Shown here one piece after another: positions 35,160 through 45,847 of a stretch of 64,000 nt of DNA. The DNA comes from Chloroflexota bacterium (GTDB lineage Bacteria; Chloroflexota; UBA6077; FW602-bin22; JAMCVK01). Every line of letters starts with the position of its first letter. The stretch's first letter is position 1. The notes beneath the pieces were generated by a model, which saw only the letters and a program-made list of their open reading frames with translations, searched no databases and was not told the origin of the DNA. Made by a program: the position numbers and the translations under genes. The DNA lies in assembly GCA_023475225.1 (NCBI GenBank), contig JAMCVK010000025.1:1-64000 (forward strand), read 5' to 3'.

Positions 35160-37619
35160 TTAGGCAGGTACTAGAGATTTCGACTCCATTTTTAGCTCGC
35201 CGTCGTCCAGGTAGATACGAATCGTGTCCCCTGGATGGAAGCGACCTTCGAGTAGAGCCTCGGCCAACGGATCCTCCACCGTATTCTGAATTACGCGTCG
35301 TAATGGGCGGGCTCCAAACTGAGGATCGTAGCCCTTCTCTGCCAGGTAATCCTTGGCCTTATCGGACACTTCTAAAGTTATTTGCTGCCCACTGAGCTGA
35401 GCCTGGACGCGCTTCAACATCAGATCAACGATAGCTCGCACCTGCTCTCGCGTTAACGCCCGAAAGACGACTACCGCATCAATCCTATTGAGGAATTCTG
35501 GCCGGAAGGTCTTCTTCAATTCACCCAAGACCTTCTCTTTCATCTTCTGATACTCCGCCTCAGCCGCCTTAGTTTCCTCTTTAGGCACTGCAAAGCCAAT
35601 CCCTGTATCCCGCCTCAGGAGCTCCGCTCCCACATTGGAGGTCATAATAATGACTGTATTGCGGAAATCGACACGGCGTCCCTTGGCATCGGTCAGGTTA
35701 CCATCCTCCATAATCTGTAAGAGCATATTGAAGACCTCCGGGTGAGCCTTCTCGATCTCATCTAGCAGGATCACCGAGTAGGACCTTCGTCGCACCGCTT
35801 CCGTAAGCTGCCCACCCTCATCGTAACCCACGTAACCTGGTGGCGCTCCGACCAAGCGAGCTACAGAATGACGCTCCATAAATTCGGACATGTCTATTTT
35901 GATCATGGCATCTTCGCTGCCGAACATGAATTCGGCTAGAGCCTTCACCAGCTCCGTCTTGCCTACGCCTGTAGGGCCAAGGAAAATGAAGGAGCCAATT
36001 GGGCGTCGTGGATCTTTCAAGCCAGCCCGTGCCCGTCTGACAGCGCGAGAGACAGTGGTTATTGCCTCATCCTGTCCAACGATGCGACGATGCAGCCCTT
36101 CCTCCATCTGCAACAGCCTGGTCGACTCCTCTCGGGCGATACGCGTTACTGGAATGCCCGTCCACATGGAGGCCACCTCAGCAATGTGTTCTTCGGTCAC
36201 TAGCGGCCTATCTGCCACTTGTGTCTCCTGCCAACCGGACTCTACCTTCTCAATCTTCTCTCGCAGCTTCATTTCCCGGTCACGTAGTTCTGCTGCCAAC
36301 TCGTATTGTTGAGCGGCGATAGCCGCTTCCTTCTCCTTCTGAACCGCTTCCAGGCCACGCATTGCTTCCCTTAGACTAGGTGGTGTCGCCGACATCTGCA
36401 AGCGCACACGGGAGGCCGCCTCATCCATCAGATCAATAGCTTTATCCGGCAGAAACCGATCAGTAATATATCTGGCCGCCAGATCTGCCGCTGCCTTTAT
36501 AGCTTCATCGCTGATTCTCAAGTGATGATGAGCTTCATATCTCTCTCTGATGCCCATCAATATTTCAATCGTCTGCTCCACCGTCGGCTCTTCAACCATA
36601 ACCGGTTGGAAACGCCGCTCTAAGGCTGCATCACGTTCTACATATTTACGATAATCATCCAAAGTTGTCGCTCCAATGCATTGGAGCTCACCACGGGCCA
36701 ATGACGGCTTAAGGATATTAGCGGCGTCAACTGCCCCTTCAGCCGCACCAGCTCCGACCAGGGTGTGCAGCTCGTCTATAAACATCACACAATTGCTGGC
36801 TGTCTTTATCTCCTCAATAATCTTTTTCAGACGCTCCTCAAACTCACCGCGATACTTTGTGCCCGCCACTAATGCCCCTACATCAAGGGTCAAGAGACGC
36901 TTGCCCAAGAGTGTTTCGGGCACATCGCCGGCTACAATTCTCTGAGCCAGCCCCTCCACAATGGCCGTCTTACCCACGCCCGGTTCACCGATGAGGGCAG
37001 GGTTGTTCTTAGTGCGTCGGGAGAGGATTTGAATTACCCGCTCTATCTCCTTCTGACGACCAATAACCGGATCCAACTTACCGGCACGCGCCGCCGCGGT
37101 AAGATCGATGCCCATCTGATCAATGGTTGGTGTACGACTTGTTTGGCGAGTCTCTTGCTGAGCATACAGCGAGCTCTGACTCAAGACTTGTATAACCTGG
37201 GCACGCACCTTTTCCAAACTCACGCCCAGACTCTCCAAGACTCCAGCAGCGATCCCCTCCCCCTCTCGGACCAAACCGAGAAGCAGGTGCTCAGTACCAA
37301 TATAGTGGTGATTCAACCGACGTGCTTCATCAACAGCCAACTCAATAACCTTCTTCGCCCGAGGCGTCAAGCCGATCTCACCCACTACCATCCGATCACC
37401 ACGACCGATGATGAACTCCACAGCCGACCGGACCTTATTTAGCTCGACCCCCATGTTGGCCAAAACCTTAGCCGCTACACCCTCTCCCTCTCTGACCAAG
37501 CCAAGGAGAAGGTGCTCTGTACCAATATAATTGTGGTTGAAACGCTGCGCTTCCTCTTGGGCCAGTGTCAATACCCTACGCGCTCTTTCGGTGAATTTAT
37601 CAAATCGATCAGCAGGCAC
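35160..37619 (-). CDS. clpC: ATP-dependent Clp protease ATPase subunit ClpC
   Basis: An 819-residue Hsp100 unfoldase. Two Clp_N repeats (about 5-75 and 80-150) are followed by AAA+ domain 1 with GEPGVGKTA, a UVR coiled segment ([16 protein letters not shown] near 430) and AAA+ domain 2 with [17 protein letters not shown]. The C-terminal D2-small domain includes [16 protein letters not shown]. It feeds proteins to ClpP. CtsR and McsAB genes, which accompany it in Firmicutes, are absent here. It lies downstream of the S1 gene in the same direction. Confidence 0.96.
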   Translation of the reverse strand: MPADRFDKFTERARRVLTLAQEEAQRFNHNYIGTEHLLLGLVREGEGVAAKVLANMGVELNKVRSAVEFIIGRGDRMVVGEIGLTPRAKKVIELAVDEARRLNHHYIGTEHLLLGLVREGEGIAAGVLESLGVSLEKVRAQVIQVLSQSSLYAQQETRQTSRTPTIDQMGIDLTAAARAGKLDPVIGRQKEIERVIQILSRRTKNNPALIGEPGVGKTAIVEGLAQRIVAGDVPETLLGKRLLTLDVGALVAGTKYRGEFEERLKKIIEEIKTASNCVMFIDELHTLVGAGAAEGAVDAANILKPSLARGELQCIGATTLDDYRKYVERDAALERRFQPVMVEEPTVEQTIEILMGIRERYEAHHHLRISDEAIKAAADLAARYITDRFLPDKAIDLMDEAASRVRLQMSATPPSLREAMRGLEAVQKEKEAAIAAQQYELAAELRDREMKLREKIEKVESGWQETQVADRPLVTEEHIAEVASMWTGIPVTRIAREESTRLLQMEEGLHRRIVGQDEAITTVSRAVRRARAGLKDPRRPIGSFIFLGPTGVGKTELVKALAEFMFGSEDAMIKIDMSEFMERHSVARLVGAPPGYVGYDEGGQLTEAVRRRSYSVILLDEIEKAHPEVFNMLLQIMEDGNLTDAKGRRVDFRNTVIIMTSNVGAELLRRDTGIGFAVPKEETKAAEAEYQKMKEKVLGELKKTFRPEFLNRIDAVVVFRALTREQVRAIVDLMLKRVQAQLSGQQITLEVSDKAKDYLAEKGYDPQFGARPLRRVIQNTVEDPLAEALLEGRFHPGDTIRIYLDDGELKMESKSLVPA

Positions 37620-37761
37620 CCTAACAACCCCCTCTAGGCCATCTCACAGCCAGCCGGACAAAAATCGTGCCGCACACCCACCTGACTGGATCACTTGTAG
37701 ATCAACCTCTCCACGTTCATTGCTGCACACCTGTCTCCGACCACAGCGAAGGAGAGACACC

Positions 37762-39294
37762 TTATTCCGCCACATCCTCCATTGTTTGCGATACCTCTTC
37801 AACGATCGCATGCTGTTCCTCAACCTCACCAAGCGCCTGTTCTGTAGCTTTGACAGCTACCGGCTCTCGGATCTCCACCCCAACCGCTTCCTCACGAGCC
37901 TGTCGCAGGCTCAAGCCGATGCGCCGGCGGGCGGGATCCAGACGAATGATCCGGGCTGACAGACAATCTCCTTCCTTCACTATATTTCGGGGATGGACTA
38001 CCCGTCCATCAGCCAATTCACTAATGTGGATCAACCCCTCGATCCCATTCTCAAGCCTGGCAAAGGCCCCAAAATTGGCCAGCTTGGTGATGGTAACCTC
38101 GAGCAGATCGCCCACGTTGTACTTCTCAGAGACCCTCGCCCATGGCTCAGGCTGGATACGCCGCAGACTTAAAGCAATCCTCTTTTTTTCTCGGTCAACA
38201 CCAAGTACATAAACATCGACCTCTTCACCGACCCGAAGCACACTGCTGGGATGGGCCACTGGGCTCCAGGAGAGCTCTGACAGGTGAACTAAACCATCGG
38301 CGCCACCAAGGTCGATAAAAGCGCCAAAATCGCAGATACTGCTCACCTTACCACGTCGAATCTCCCCCTCCCGCAACTCAGCGAGCAACTGCTCCTTACG
38401 CTGGCTACGCCTCTCCTGGATTGCTGCCCGCTCTGACAGGATCAAGCGGCTACGTCGGCGGTTTACCTCCAGGATCTTCAGAGGTATCCGTTGACCAACC
38501 ATAGCACCCAATTTGCTCTCGATCTCGACCTCCGCGCCCATATTCTGCCGAAGACCTACCACCTGCGACATTGGCACGAAGCCCCGGATATTATCTACAT
38601 TGACGATAAGCCCACCCTTATTGTAGTCGATCACCTCAGCCTCAATAATGTCACCCTGGGCCATGTGTTTTTGGACGTTGCGCCAGCTCCTCTCAGCTCT
38701 CGCTCGCATTAGCGATATAACTACATGCCCATTCTGATCCTCGGGATTGAAAACATAAACCAGTATCTCTGAACCAACACGAATCTGCGCTTGCTCCTCT
38801 GGGGTGAAGCTCTGAATCTCATAGGCGGGAATAATGCCCTCAGACTTAGTACCTATATTAACTAAAATCCCATCCTTATCCACCCGCACTATCGTACCCT
38901 CCAGAATATCACCACGGCGAGGGCTCCGATATTGCTCCGTCACCTCATGCATCAGGCTCTCCATCGAACGGGAGGCCATCTCAGAGGGTAGCATCGCAGC
39001 TGGGCTTGATACCTCCTCAGCCACTGGTTCATCGACCGATACTACAACATCGCCAACCGTCCGGGCAGGAACTACTTTCTCCTGAACCTCCAGATCGGCC
39101 CTATCCTCCGGAATAGGCCCTGTCGCCCCTTCGCCGTAGTCAGGACCCGCATCGAGTTCCCCTTCCTGCGTCAGTTCAACGGTCTGAGGGTCGGTCTCAA
39201 TCGCCTCGTACCCCTCTTCTTCCCTTATCTTCTGAGGCTGAATAGACGCTCCCTTAACCTGTTGGGGCTCGCGCTCCTCGTAACCTTCCTCCAT
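37762..39294 (-). CDS. rpsA: ribosomal protein S1 (four S1 domains)
   Basis: Four S1 RNA-binding repeats are visible. They begin at GDILEGTIVRVDKDGILVNIG, GDIIEAEVIDYNKGGLIVNV, GEIRRGKVSSICDFGAFIDL and GDLLEVTITKLANFGAFARL, all after an acidic N-terminal region. A four-repeat S1 is usual outside Proteobacteria. The ATG at 39294 has AAGGAAGG upstream; an ATG at 39339 has none and would sit against a terminator-like stem. S1 helps the ribosome capture messages. Confidence 0.9.
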   Translation of the reverse strand: MEEGYEEREPQQVKGASIQPQKIREEEGYEAIETDPQTVELTQEGELDAGPDYGEGATGPIPEDRADLEVQEKVVPARTVGDVVVSVDEPVAEEVSSPAAMLPSEMASRSMESLMHEVTEQYRSPRRGDILEGTIVRVDKDGILVNIGTKSEGIIPAYEIQSFTPEEQAQIRVGSEILVYVFNPEDQNGHVVISLMRARAERSWRNVQKHMAQGDIIEAEVIDYNKGGLIVNVDNIRGFVPMSQVVGLRQNMGAEVEIESKLGAMVGQRIPLKILEVNRRRSRLILSERAAIQERRSQRKEQLLAELREGEIRRGKVSSICDFGAFIDLGGADGLVHLSELSWSPVAHPSSVLRVGEEVDVYVLGVDREKKRIALSLRRIQPEPWARVSEKYNVGDLLEVTITKLANFGAFARLENGIEGLIHISELADGRVVHPRNIVKEGDCLSARIIRLDPARRRIGLSLRQAREEAVGVEIREPVAVKATEQALGEVEEQHAIVEEVSQTMEDVAE

Positions 39295-39350
39295 ATACCC
39301 TTCCTTAGCGATGCTAGTATCACTAATATTATAGGACATCAACCCATAAA

Positions 39351-39377
39351 ACGCAAAACAGCCCCTTTGGCAGGGGC
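39351..39377 (-). terminator. terminator-like hairpin in the S1 gene leader
   Basis: On the minus strand GCCCCT and AGGGGC (39377-39372 with 39366-39361) enclose a 5-base loop and are followed by TGTTTTGCGTTTT. No minus-strand gene lies directly upstream, since 39575-42061 is read the other way. The structure therefore sits in the S1 leader, as an attenuator would. Confidence 0.6.
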
Positions 39378-39574
39378 CTGGATTTGTTCGCTTCTGCACA
39401 ATTGGCCAGGACATTGCTTTGACCAGAATCGATTTTAGTATGGGCTATCTACATCCAGGGCAAAAACATTGACTTCAGCCCCGAACAGTGTAAAACTACC
39501 ATCAACTCAACCTGTTACGCATCAGATACACGAGGATAGAGTAAGGCTAGGAGACCTCTCTAAAGAATAAAAAG

Positions 39575-42061
39575 ATGAAGCTATCTTCTAATAATTTACT
39601 TAAATTATTCCCATCGCTACTGCTGGGCGGCTTAACCCTCTCCTTCTTCTGGCGGGTGGTCATCCATAGTGAGGTCCTCTTGCCGGCTGACATACTCTGT
39701 CTCCTTAATCCGTGGCACTACTATCAAGGCCACAGGAGCGTTTGGAACTCTCTCCTTTCAGACCCTATCCTCCAATACTACCCGTGGCGCCACTTCCTGG
39801 CCGAGTCCCTCAAAGGTGGCGTGCTACCCCTATGGAATCCTTATATCTTTGCTGGTACCCCCTTTCTAGCCAACCCCCAGAGCGCAGTCTTTTATCCCCT
39901 GAATGTAATCTTCCTCCTTCTCCCCACGCCGCTCGCTTATACCTATCAGATACTTCTACACATCTTTCTGGCTGGTCTCTTCACCTATCTGTACCTTAGA
40001 AAGCTGGGAACAGGTCAGCTGGCGGCCCTGGTGGGCGGGGTTGTATTTATGTTCAGCGGTGTCCTCGTCGCCTGGGCGGAGTTTGCCACCATCCTGAGTA
40101 CAGCCATCTGGCTACCACTCCTTTTCCTTTTCGTCGAATTGGCCTTCCGAGATGGTAAGATCAGGTATGCCCTGCTGGCCGGAGTCGTTCTAGCCACCCA
40201 AATCTTCGCCGGTCACCCTCAATACGCCTATTACGCTATCATCGCCCTGTCTCTCTACCTTCTCTTCCGCCTATCCTATATTATGGCATTAAATAAACGG
40301 CCAAAGGATATGGTCCGTCTTATCCTTATCGCCTCCTTACCCCTTATAGTTGGCTTTGCCCTGGCCGCTGCCCAGCTCCTACCAACCCTGGAACTTAGAC
40401 AGTACATCTCTAGAGAGCACGAGAGTAAAGAGTGGTTAGCAGGGGGTGCCTTACCCGTAGAGCACTTGATCACCTTCGTCGTTCCTGACTTTTGGGGAAA
40501 TCCGATCGACAATAACTATTATGGGAAGGGGAATTACACCGAATACGCCGGCTATGTGGGGATTCTACCGCTCTTTTTGGCCACAACGGCCCTGTTTGCT
40601 CGAAGAGATCGATATACCCTATTCTTCTCCATCTTAGCCATATTCTCCCTGGCACTAGCCCTGGCGACGCCCCTATTCAAGGTGATGCAGGTCGCTGTCC
40701 CGATGTTCAGCAGCTTCAGGGCCCCCCAGCGATTTTTGTATCTGTACGTCTTTTCTATGGCTATCCTGGCCGGTTTGGGAGCAGATTACCTGATCAACGC
40801 CTCTAGGAAGCGAGGGGTAGGGATCGTCTTCTTCGGGTTGCTCCCAGCCATCCTTGTGATAACCGGGTTAATGATCCTGGAGATAGCCATCGTTCGAGGC
40901 TGGCTTCCGCTTAATCCTGGCTCTGTTCGTCCCTACGTTGTGAACAAGATTCTTCTTAGCCTCTCTTTCCTGATGGCCACGATCACCCTTCTGGCCACCT
41001 TGGCCAAGGGAGTGATCAGGCCTAACAGATTTGCCATCCTCGCCCTTACGTTGCTGGTGGTCGATCTGTTCAGTTCAGGAATGAGATACAATCCTTCAAT
41101 TGATAAGAGGTTGGCTTATTTTGAGACAGAATCTACCCGCTTTCTCTCTGCCGACCCTAGCCCATATCGCATCGTCAGGTATGGTGATGAACTGCTGTCG
41201 GCCCCCTTAGCCTCAAACACCGCTATGGTCTACAAGATTGCCGACAGTCAGGGCTACGACTCCTTCCTTCCAAAACGCTATTTGGAATTTCGCAACCTCA
41301 TCGAGAATGATCGTGGTTATGCCTATTGGAGTGGTAGGATAAAAAATCTCAGCGCATACCGTTCGCTTACCTCACCATTACTCGACTTACTAAACGTCAA
41401 ATATGTGCTCTCCAGTCAACCACTCCCTACCGCCAGCGTACAGCATAATCCCTCCGACACAGCTACTAGAGAAACCCATAGCGCTAGAAAACTGGGTGAC
41501 AGGCTGCAACTTGTTTTTGCCAAAGAGATATATATTTATCTTAACCAGAATTATTTTCCACGCGCCTTCATTGTCCATCACGCTGAGATCATCGGCGATA
41601 AGCCAGCTATCCTCACCAGATTAACCGATCCCCAGTTCGACCCAGGCCAAACGGTCATCTTAGAAGAAGAGCCGCCTTCACGAGGAGACAATGAGCCATT
41701 CCCTGGACCTGACTCTATGGTGCAAGTCATCACTTATAATGCCGACAGAGTGTACCTCGAAGCGACGGCGGAGAGGAGTGGCCTCCTTATCCTTGGGGAC
41801 ATGTATTATCCGGGTTGGAGAGCGTTCGTTGATGGAGTGGAGACGAAAATCTACAGAGCCGATTATTTGCTGCGGGCTGTCTACTTAGAGAAGGGCATCC
41901 ACCGCGTAGAGTTTGTTTTCGATCCGCCTTCATTTAAGATAGGACTAACCATTACAGGGCTAACCGGCATCCTCTTACTGGGACCATTGCTTTCCAGTCT
42001 CTGGCAAGGCCAAAGACAAGATGGCCTTCTAGATAAGGGAGAAAGCTTTCTACCAAAGTAG
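39575..42061 (+). CDS. YfhO-family multi-span membrane protein
   Basis: An 828-residue protein with a dozen or so hydrophobic segments in its first 490 residues and a soluble C-terminal part. GVLPLWNPYIFAGTPFLANPQSAVFYPLN (two stretches around residues 73-102) is the YfhO signature (PF09586). Members are thought to be lipid-linked-sugar glycosyltransferases that decorate cell-wall polymers. It faces away from the S1 gene and converges with the polysaccharide-export genes, supporting an envelope role. Confidence 0.87.
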   Translation: MKLSSNNLLKLFPSLLLGGLTLSFFWRVVIHSEVLLPADILCLLNPWHYYQGHRSVWNSLLSDPILQYYPWRHFLAESLKGGVLPLWNPYIFAGTPFLANPQSAVFYPLNVIFLLLPTPLAYTYQILLHIFLAGLFTYLYLRKLGTGQLAALVGGVVFMFSGVLVAWAEFATILSTAIWLPLLFLFVELAFRDGKIRYALLAGVVLATQIFAGHPQYAYYAIIALSLYLLFRLSYIMALNKRPKDMVRLILIASLPLIVGFALAAAQLLPTLELRQYISREHESKEWLAGGALPVEHLITFVVPDFWGNPIDNNYYGKGNYTEYAGYVGILPLFLATTALFARRDRYTLFFSILAIFSLALALATPLFKVMQVAVPMFSSFRAPQRFLYLYVFSMAILAGLGADYLINASRKRGVGIVFFGLLPAILVITGLMILEIAIVRGWLPLNPGSVRPYVVNKILLSLSFLMATITLLATLAKGVIRPNRFAILALTLLVVDLFSSGMRYNPSIDKRLAYFETESTRFLSADPSPYRIVRYGDELLSAPLASNTAMVYKIADSQGYDSFLPKRYLEFRNLIENDRGYAYWSGRIKNLSAYRSLTSPLLDLLNVKYVLSSQPLPTASVQHNPSDTATRETHSARKLGDRLQLVFAKEIYIYLNQNYFPRAFIVHHAEIIGDKPAILTRLTDPQFDPGQTVILEEEPPSRGDNEPFPGPDSMVQVITYNADRVYLEATAERSGLLILGDMYYPGWRAFVDGVETKIYRADYLLRAVYLEKGIHRVEFVFDPPSFKIGLTITGLTGILLLGPLLSSLWQGQRQDGLLDKGESFLPK

Positions 42062-42083
42062 TAATGATGATAAGTGGATCAGT

Positions 42084-44588
42084 CTACCGCTCTAATCGCC
42101 AGAGAATGTATTGCCTGATCTCCTGCCAGAGGGCCGCCAGCCCACTGCTCCGATAGCGCTGCCAGGCCTTAAGTGGCAGCTGCCACAACGGCGTGGGGAC
42201 AACGCTTGCTAGGCTCTCAGGCGTATTGAGAGCCAGGTTCAGCTCATAGTTTGCCCGGTCCGGTGCCCGCTGAGGGTTACGCAGGAAGCGCGCCAATGGC
42301 TCGACCGCTTTATCCCAGGTGAACCTTGCCGCCACCCGCTCAAAATTAGCCCGATACTTCTCGCGCAGGTCTGGAGTGTCCAACATTTCGGTCAGGACAG
42401 CGACCAATTGCTCCACATCCCCTGGATCGACGAGCCGACCCAACCCCTCCTCTTCCACAAGGTCGCTCAGATAATCGCCCCTGGTAGTAAGGATAGGCAA
42501 ACCAGCCCAAATATAATCAATGAGCCGTGTCCGAAAGGCGAAGCGGGTTTCAACATAGTCGAAGTGTAGACTCGTACCGATATCGGCTTCAAGGAGGTAA
42601 TTCTCACGCTCCTCATAAGGCACCCACCGGTTAAAGAAAACGTGCTTGTCATAGAGTCCTAGCTCCTGACTGAGTCGAATCGCTCTCGAACTCATATGCA
42701 TCTCGGGGACGATCGAAGGATCCATGTGCTGTGTGCCCATGAAAAATAGCTTCACGTCATCTCTGTGCCGAGTGATCCTGGCTACGGCCTGAATCAATGT
42801 CAGGGGATCAAACCAATCCCAAATCCCCCCAGCCCAAATAATGACCTTATCATTCGAAGAGATGTTCGGGTATACCCCCTTCAAGACCTGTTTGCGGTGC
42901 TGAGGAGGCTCAGCCGGCATACCGATGGGAACAACGTCAATAAGGGAACGCATACTCTTATCTTCAGCATAGTTGGAGGGGTTGATCCGTCCGTTAGCTG
43001 CCAGCATGCCCAACCAAAAGTCGCGCTGCCTCTCGCTCGCACAGATATAAAAATCACCCAGACGCAGCTGGTTGTTAAGAATACGCAGGTACTTATCATT
43101 CGTCTCATTCTGGTCCGGCAACGATAGCTGCGAATGAATCTCCAGATTCTCTAAAATGAAGGGGACATAGATGTCAACGATGAGCGGTTTACCTAAGTTC
43201 CCCAGGAGAGGCAGCTCGTGCAGTAAATAGCCAAAGGCGAGAACGACATCAGCGCTATTGACCAGATGAATCAGCGTCTTCTCATCAGAACGAGAGTAAC
43301 CCTTAACCCGAAAATTCGGACTGCTTAACCGCGGCTCTCCGGGACAGGCTAGGGTTACCTCGAATTCTCGGCTGAGAGCCTTGGCTATCTCCCAATAACG
43401 CATCCCCGGTCCGGCCATATTAGGACCCACCACATCGTGTGACACGATGAGCACCCGGCAAGGTAGCGGTTTTGTGAATACGGCCGGCAGGCCAAGCGTA
43501 TTGACCAAAGTATCCTGGAACTTAACATAGGACTGTCCTGGGAAGATCGGGTCAGTCAACTTGAAATGGAACAACTCAAAGATCTCCTCATCGGTGCGTT
43601 TTCTCATCTGCTGAATGGACTCTCGCTTCTCCATCAGTTTGGGTAAATTAGCTACAACCTGCTCCGCACCAATCAAATAGCTGAGCCCTAACCTGGGCAC
43701 TTTCAATTGAGTCACCACTTGGCCATCCCTCCGACTATCAAGGAGCCAGTCCTTCTCTTCAATTTTGAAATTAAGTAATGCCCGTTTTATCAGCAAGAAC
43801 AGGGACAGAGGTAAAACTTTATCTAAGTTCTGCTGTTCATAGTTTTTTATAATCGTGTACAAGGCATTGCGCTCGTACAGGACACGGAGCTGATATAAGG
43901 GCATTTTACGGGAGGTACCATGATGTTTATGATAGACGATCGCTTTTGGAGCAAAGATCACCTTATAACCTAGCAGCCAAAGCCGCCAACCCAGATCTAC
44001 ATCCTCAAAGAAGGCAAAATAATCCTCATCAAAACCACCGCTTTCCAGAAAAATCTGGCGGTCAATAAGCATGGCCCCACCGCATGAGAAGGGTAGCAAT
44101 CGCTCATCCATATAGCTTCGCTCGCTGTTAGAGGCCCCAAAGTCCAGCTGAAAGCCATGGCCGTGAAAATTTATCTTGCCTCCCACAAAATCGACCAGAT
44201 GACCACCCCAGTCCAAAATCTTTGCCCCCGCACAGATTATGCCTTCCTCCCGACGGATAACCCCTACCATATGTCGCAGCCAATCTGGATCCACCCGCAT
44301 ATCATTATTGAGGAAGGCGACGAATTCGCCACTAGCCTGTTGCGCCCCAACATTGTTGCCCCTGGCGAAGCCAAGGTTTTCGCCATTCTCAATGACCACC
44401 ACTTTTGGGAAATGCTTTTGCATATATTCTATCGATCCATCGGTAGAGCCATTATCCACCATAATCAGCTCAACTCTATCACGGGGATAAACAAGCTCCT
44501 CCAACGACCGAAAGCAAGACTCTAAATGCTCTAATCCGTTATAGTTCACAACAACGATGGAGACCGTCGGCCACGACTTTTCCGCCAT
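42084..44588 (-). CDS. two-domain glycosyltransferase (GT2 + GT4)
   Basis: An 834-residue fusion. Residues about 9-270 form a GT2 domain (VSIVVVNYNGLEHLESCF, MVDNGSTDGS, AFLNNDMRV, FFEDVDLGWR). Residues about 385-790 form a GT4-type domain (RVLIVSHDVVGPNMAGPG, VIIWAGGIWDWFDPLTLI). Each could add one sugar to a surface glycan. The ATG overlaps the Wzt stop by one base, so the enzyme is made with the exporter. Fusion implies two sequential transfers to one acceptor, which is inference. Confidence 0.88.
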   Translation of the reverse strand: MAEKSWPTVSIVVVNYNGLEHLESCFRSLEELVYPRDRVELIMVDNGSTDGSIEYMQKHFPKVVVIENGENLGFARGNNVGAQQASGEFVAFLNNDMRVDPDWLRHMVGVIRREEGIICAGAKILDWGGHLVDFVGGKINFHGHGFQLDFGASNSERSYMDERLLPFSCGGAMLIDRQIFLESGGFDEDYFAFFEDVDLGWRLWLLGYKVIFAPKAIVYHKHHGTSRKMPLYQLRVLYERNALYTIIKNYEQQNLDKVLPLSLFLLIKRALLNFKIEEKDWLLDSRRDGQVVTQLKVPRLGLSYLIGAEQVVANLPKLMEKRESIQQMRKRTDEEIFELFHFKLTDPIFPGQSYVKFQDTLVNTLGLPAVFTKPLPCRVLIVSHDVVGPNMAGPGMRYWEIAKALSREFEVTLACPGEPRLSSPNFRVKGYSRSDEKTLIHLVNSADVVLAFGYLLHELPLLGNLGKPLIVDIYVPFILENLEIHSQLSLPDQNETNDKYLRILNNQLRLGDFYICASERQRDFWLGMLAANGRINPSNYAEDKSMRSLIDVVPIGMPAEPPQHRKQVLKGVYPNISSNDKVIIWAGGIWDWFDPLTLIQAVARITRHRDDVKLFFMGTQHMDPSIVPEMHMSSRAIRLSQELGLYDKHVFFNRWVPYEERENYLLEADIGTSLHFDYVETRFAFRTRLIDYIWAGLPILTTRGDYLSDLVEEEGLGRLVDPGDVEQLVAVLTEMLDTPDLREKYRANFERVAARFTWDKAVEPLARFLRNPQRAPDRANYELNLALNTPESLASVVPTPLWQLPLKAWQRYRSSGLAALWQEIRQYILWRLER

Positions 44589-45847
44589 CAGGTCCCTTCC
44601 TCCTCAGGTAGTTGTCGTCCGTTATGTTGTGACCAACGACAGGGCATATATACCATCCCATATCTCTGGCTTAGGCGCGTGGCTCTAACGAAGAGGGTAT
44701 AGGTGCGGTCGTGGTGATCATAAGGATGTGTGCAGGTAGAATCATAAACAGCGGCTGAAAATTCATAGGTTCCCTCCAGCAGCGGTAACGACTGAAACAC
44801 ACAGTCCACTATTCCTTCACCCTCCACAAAGGGTATGTGGTAACCGGAGGTGCTCGTATTTGGCCCGGCCAGATGGGCCCCGCTATCACGATAAATCGCC
44901 ACTCCGAACACCGGCGCTTCAAGGCGTTCATGGGCTACATAATGCAAACGGGCTATCATAGTCTCTCCAGTGACAAATGCGTTCTTAACCACACCATTGG
45001 CATCCAGAAACTCCACGGCCGTGATTTCGATCTCACCCGACCCCCATCTCTTACCATCCCATGTCCTGGCAACCGGTCTTCGTCCGGATACCTGGAGACG
45101 CTGTGCCTCCTGTTCATTGGCCTGGCGCAGATAGGCATCGATGACTGCATCGGTCTTCCCCTCTACCCTCAAAACGCCATTGTCTAGCCAAGCGGCGACA
45201 TCACATAGTGCCCGCACCGCATCCATGCTGTGCGAGACTAACAAGATCGTGCGGCCTTCGCGCTTGAACTCCGCTATCTTGTCCATACACTTCCTTTGAA
45301 AGGCCTCATCGCCAACAGCTAAAACTTCATCAATGATAAGAATCTCCGGGTCCACGCTTACAGCGATGGCGAAGCCAAGACGCACATACATACCTGACGA
45401 GTAATGTTTTATGGGCACATCAATAAAACGCTTCAGCTCGGCAAATTCCACTATGGACTCAAATTTACGCTCCATTTCCTTGCGGCTTATGCCCAGCAGC
45501 GATCCATTCAAATAGATATTATCTCGGCCACTGAGCTCAGGATGAAATCCTGCCCCTAACTCCAGTAGGGCTGAAACCGTGCCATCGACTGTCACACGGC
45601 CATTCGTTGGTTCAATGATTCGCGTCGTCAGCTTCAAGGCTGTGCTCTTGCCTGAACCGTTTTGGCCTACTATACCAAAGGCTTGCCCCTGTTTGACCTC
45701 CAGGCTCACGTCACGTAAGGCCCAGAACTCCTCCTTGGAGATATTGCGCCGAAAAAGATTCACCATCACATCCTGAAAAGAGCGATTTCGTTCATGACGG
45801 ATGATAAATCTCTTGGATACACCCTCGAACTGAATAGCCGTGGTCAT
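44588..45847 (-). CDS. polysaccharide ABC exporter ATPase with Wzt-type sugar-binding tail
   Basis: A 419-residue protein: Walker A GQNGSGKSTALKL, signature YSSGMYVRLGFA, Walker B ILIIDEVLAVGD in the first 240 residues. A C-terminal beta domain (about 270-410, ITAVEFLDANGVVKNAF) is like Wzt_C, which reads the modified end of O-polysaccharides. It partners with the permease at 45844, overlapping by 4 bp. Confidence 0.92.
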   Translation of the reverse strand: MTTAIQFEGVSKRFIIRHERNRSFQDVMVNLFRRNISKEEFWALRDVSLEVKQGQAFGIVGQNGSGKSTALKLTTRIIEPTNGRVTVDGTVSALLELGAGFHPELSGRDNIYLNGSLLGISRKEMERKFESIVEFAELKRFIDVPIKHYSSGMYVRLGFAIAVSVDPEILIIDEVLAVGDEAFQRKCMDKIAEFKREGRTILLVSHSMDAVRALCDVAAWLDNGVLRVEGKTDAVIDAYLRQANEQEAQRLQVSGRRPVARTWDGKRWGSGEIEITAVEFLDANGVVKNAFVTGETMIARLHYVAHERLEAPVFGVAIYRDSGAHLAGPNTSTSGYHIPFVEGEGIVDCVFQSLPLLEGTYEFSAAVYDSTCTHPYDHHDRTYTLFVRATRLSQRYGMVYMPCRWSQHNGRQLPEEEGT

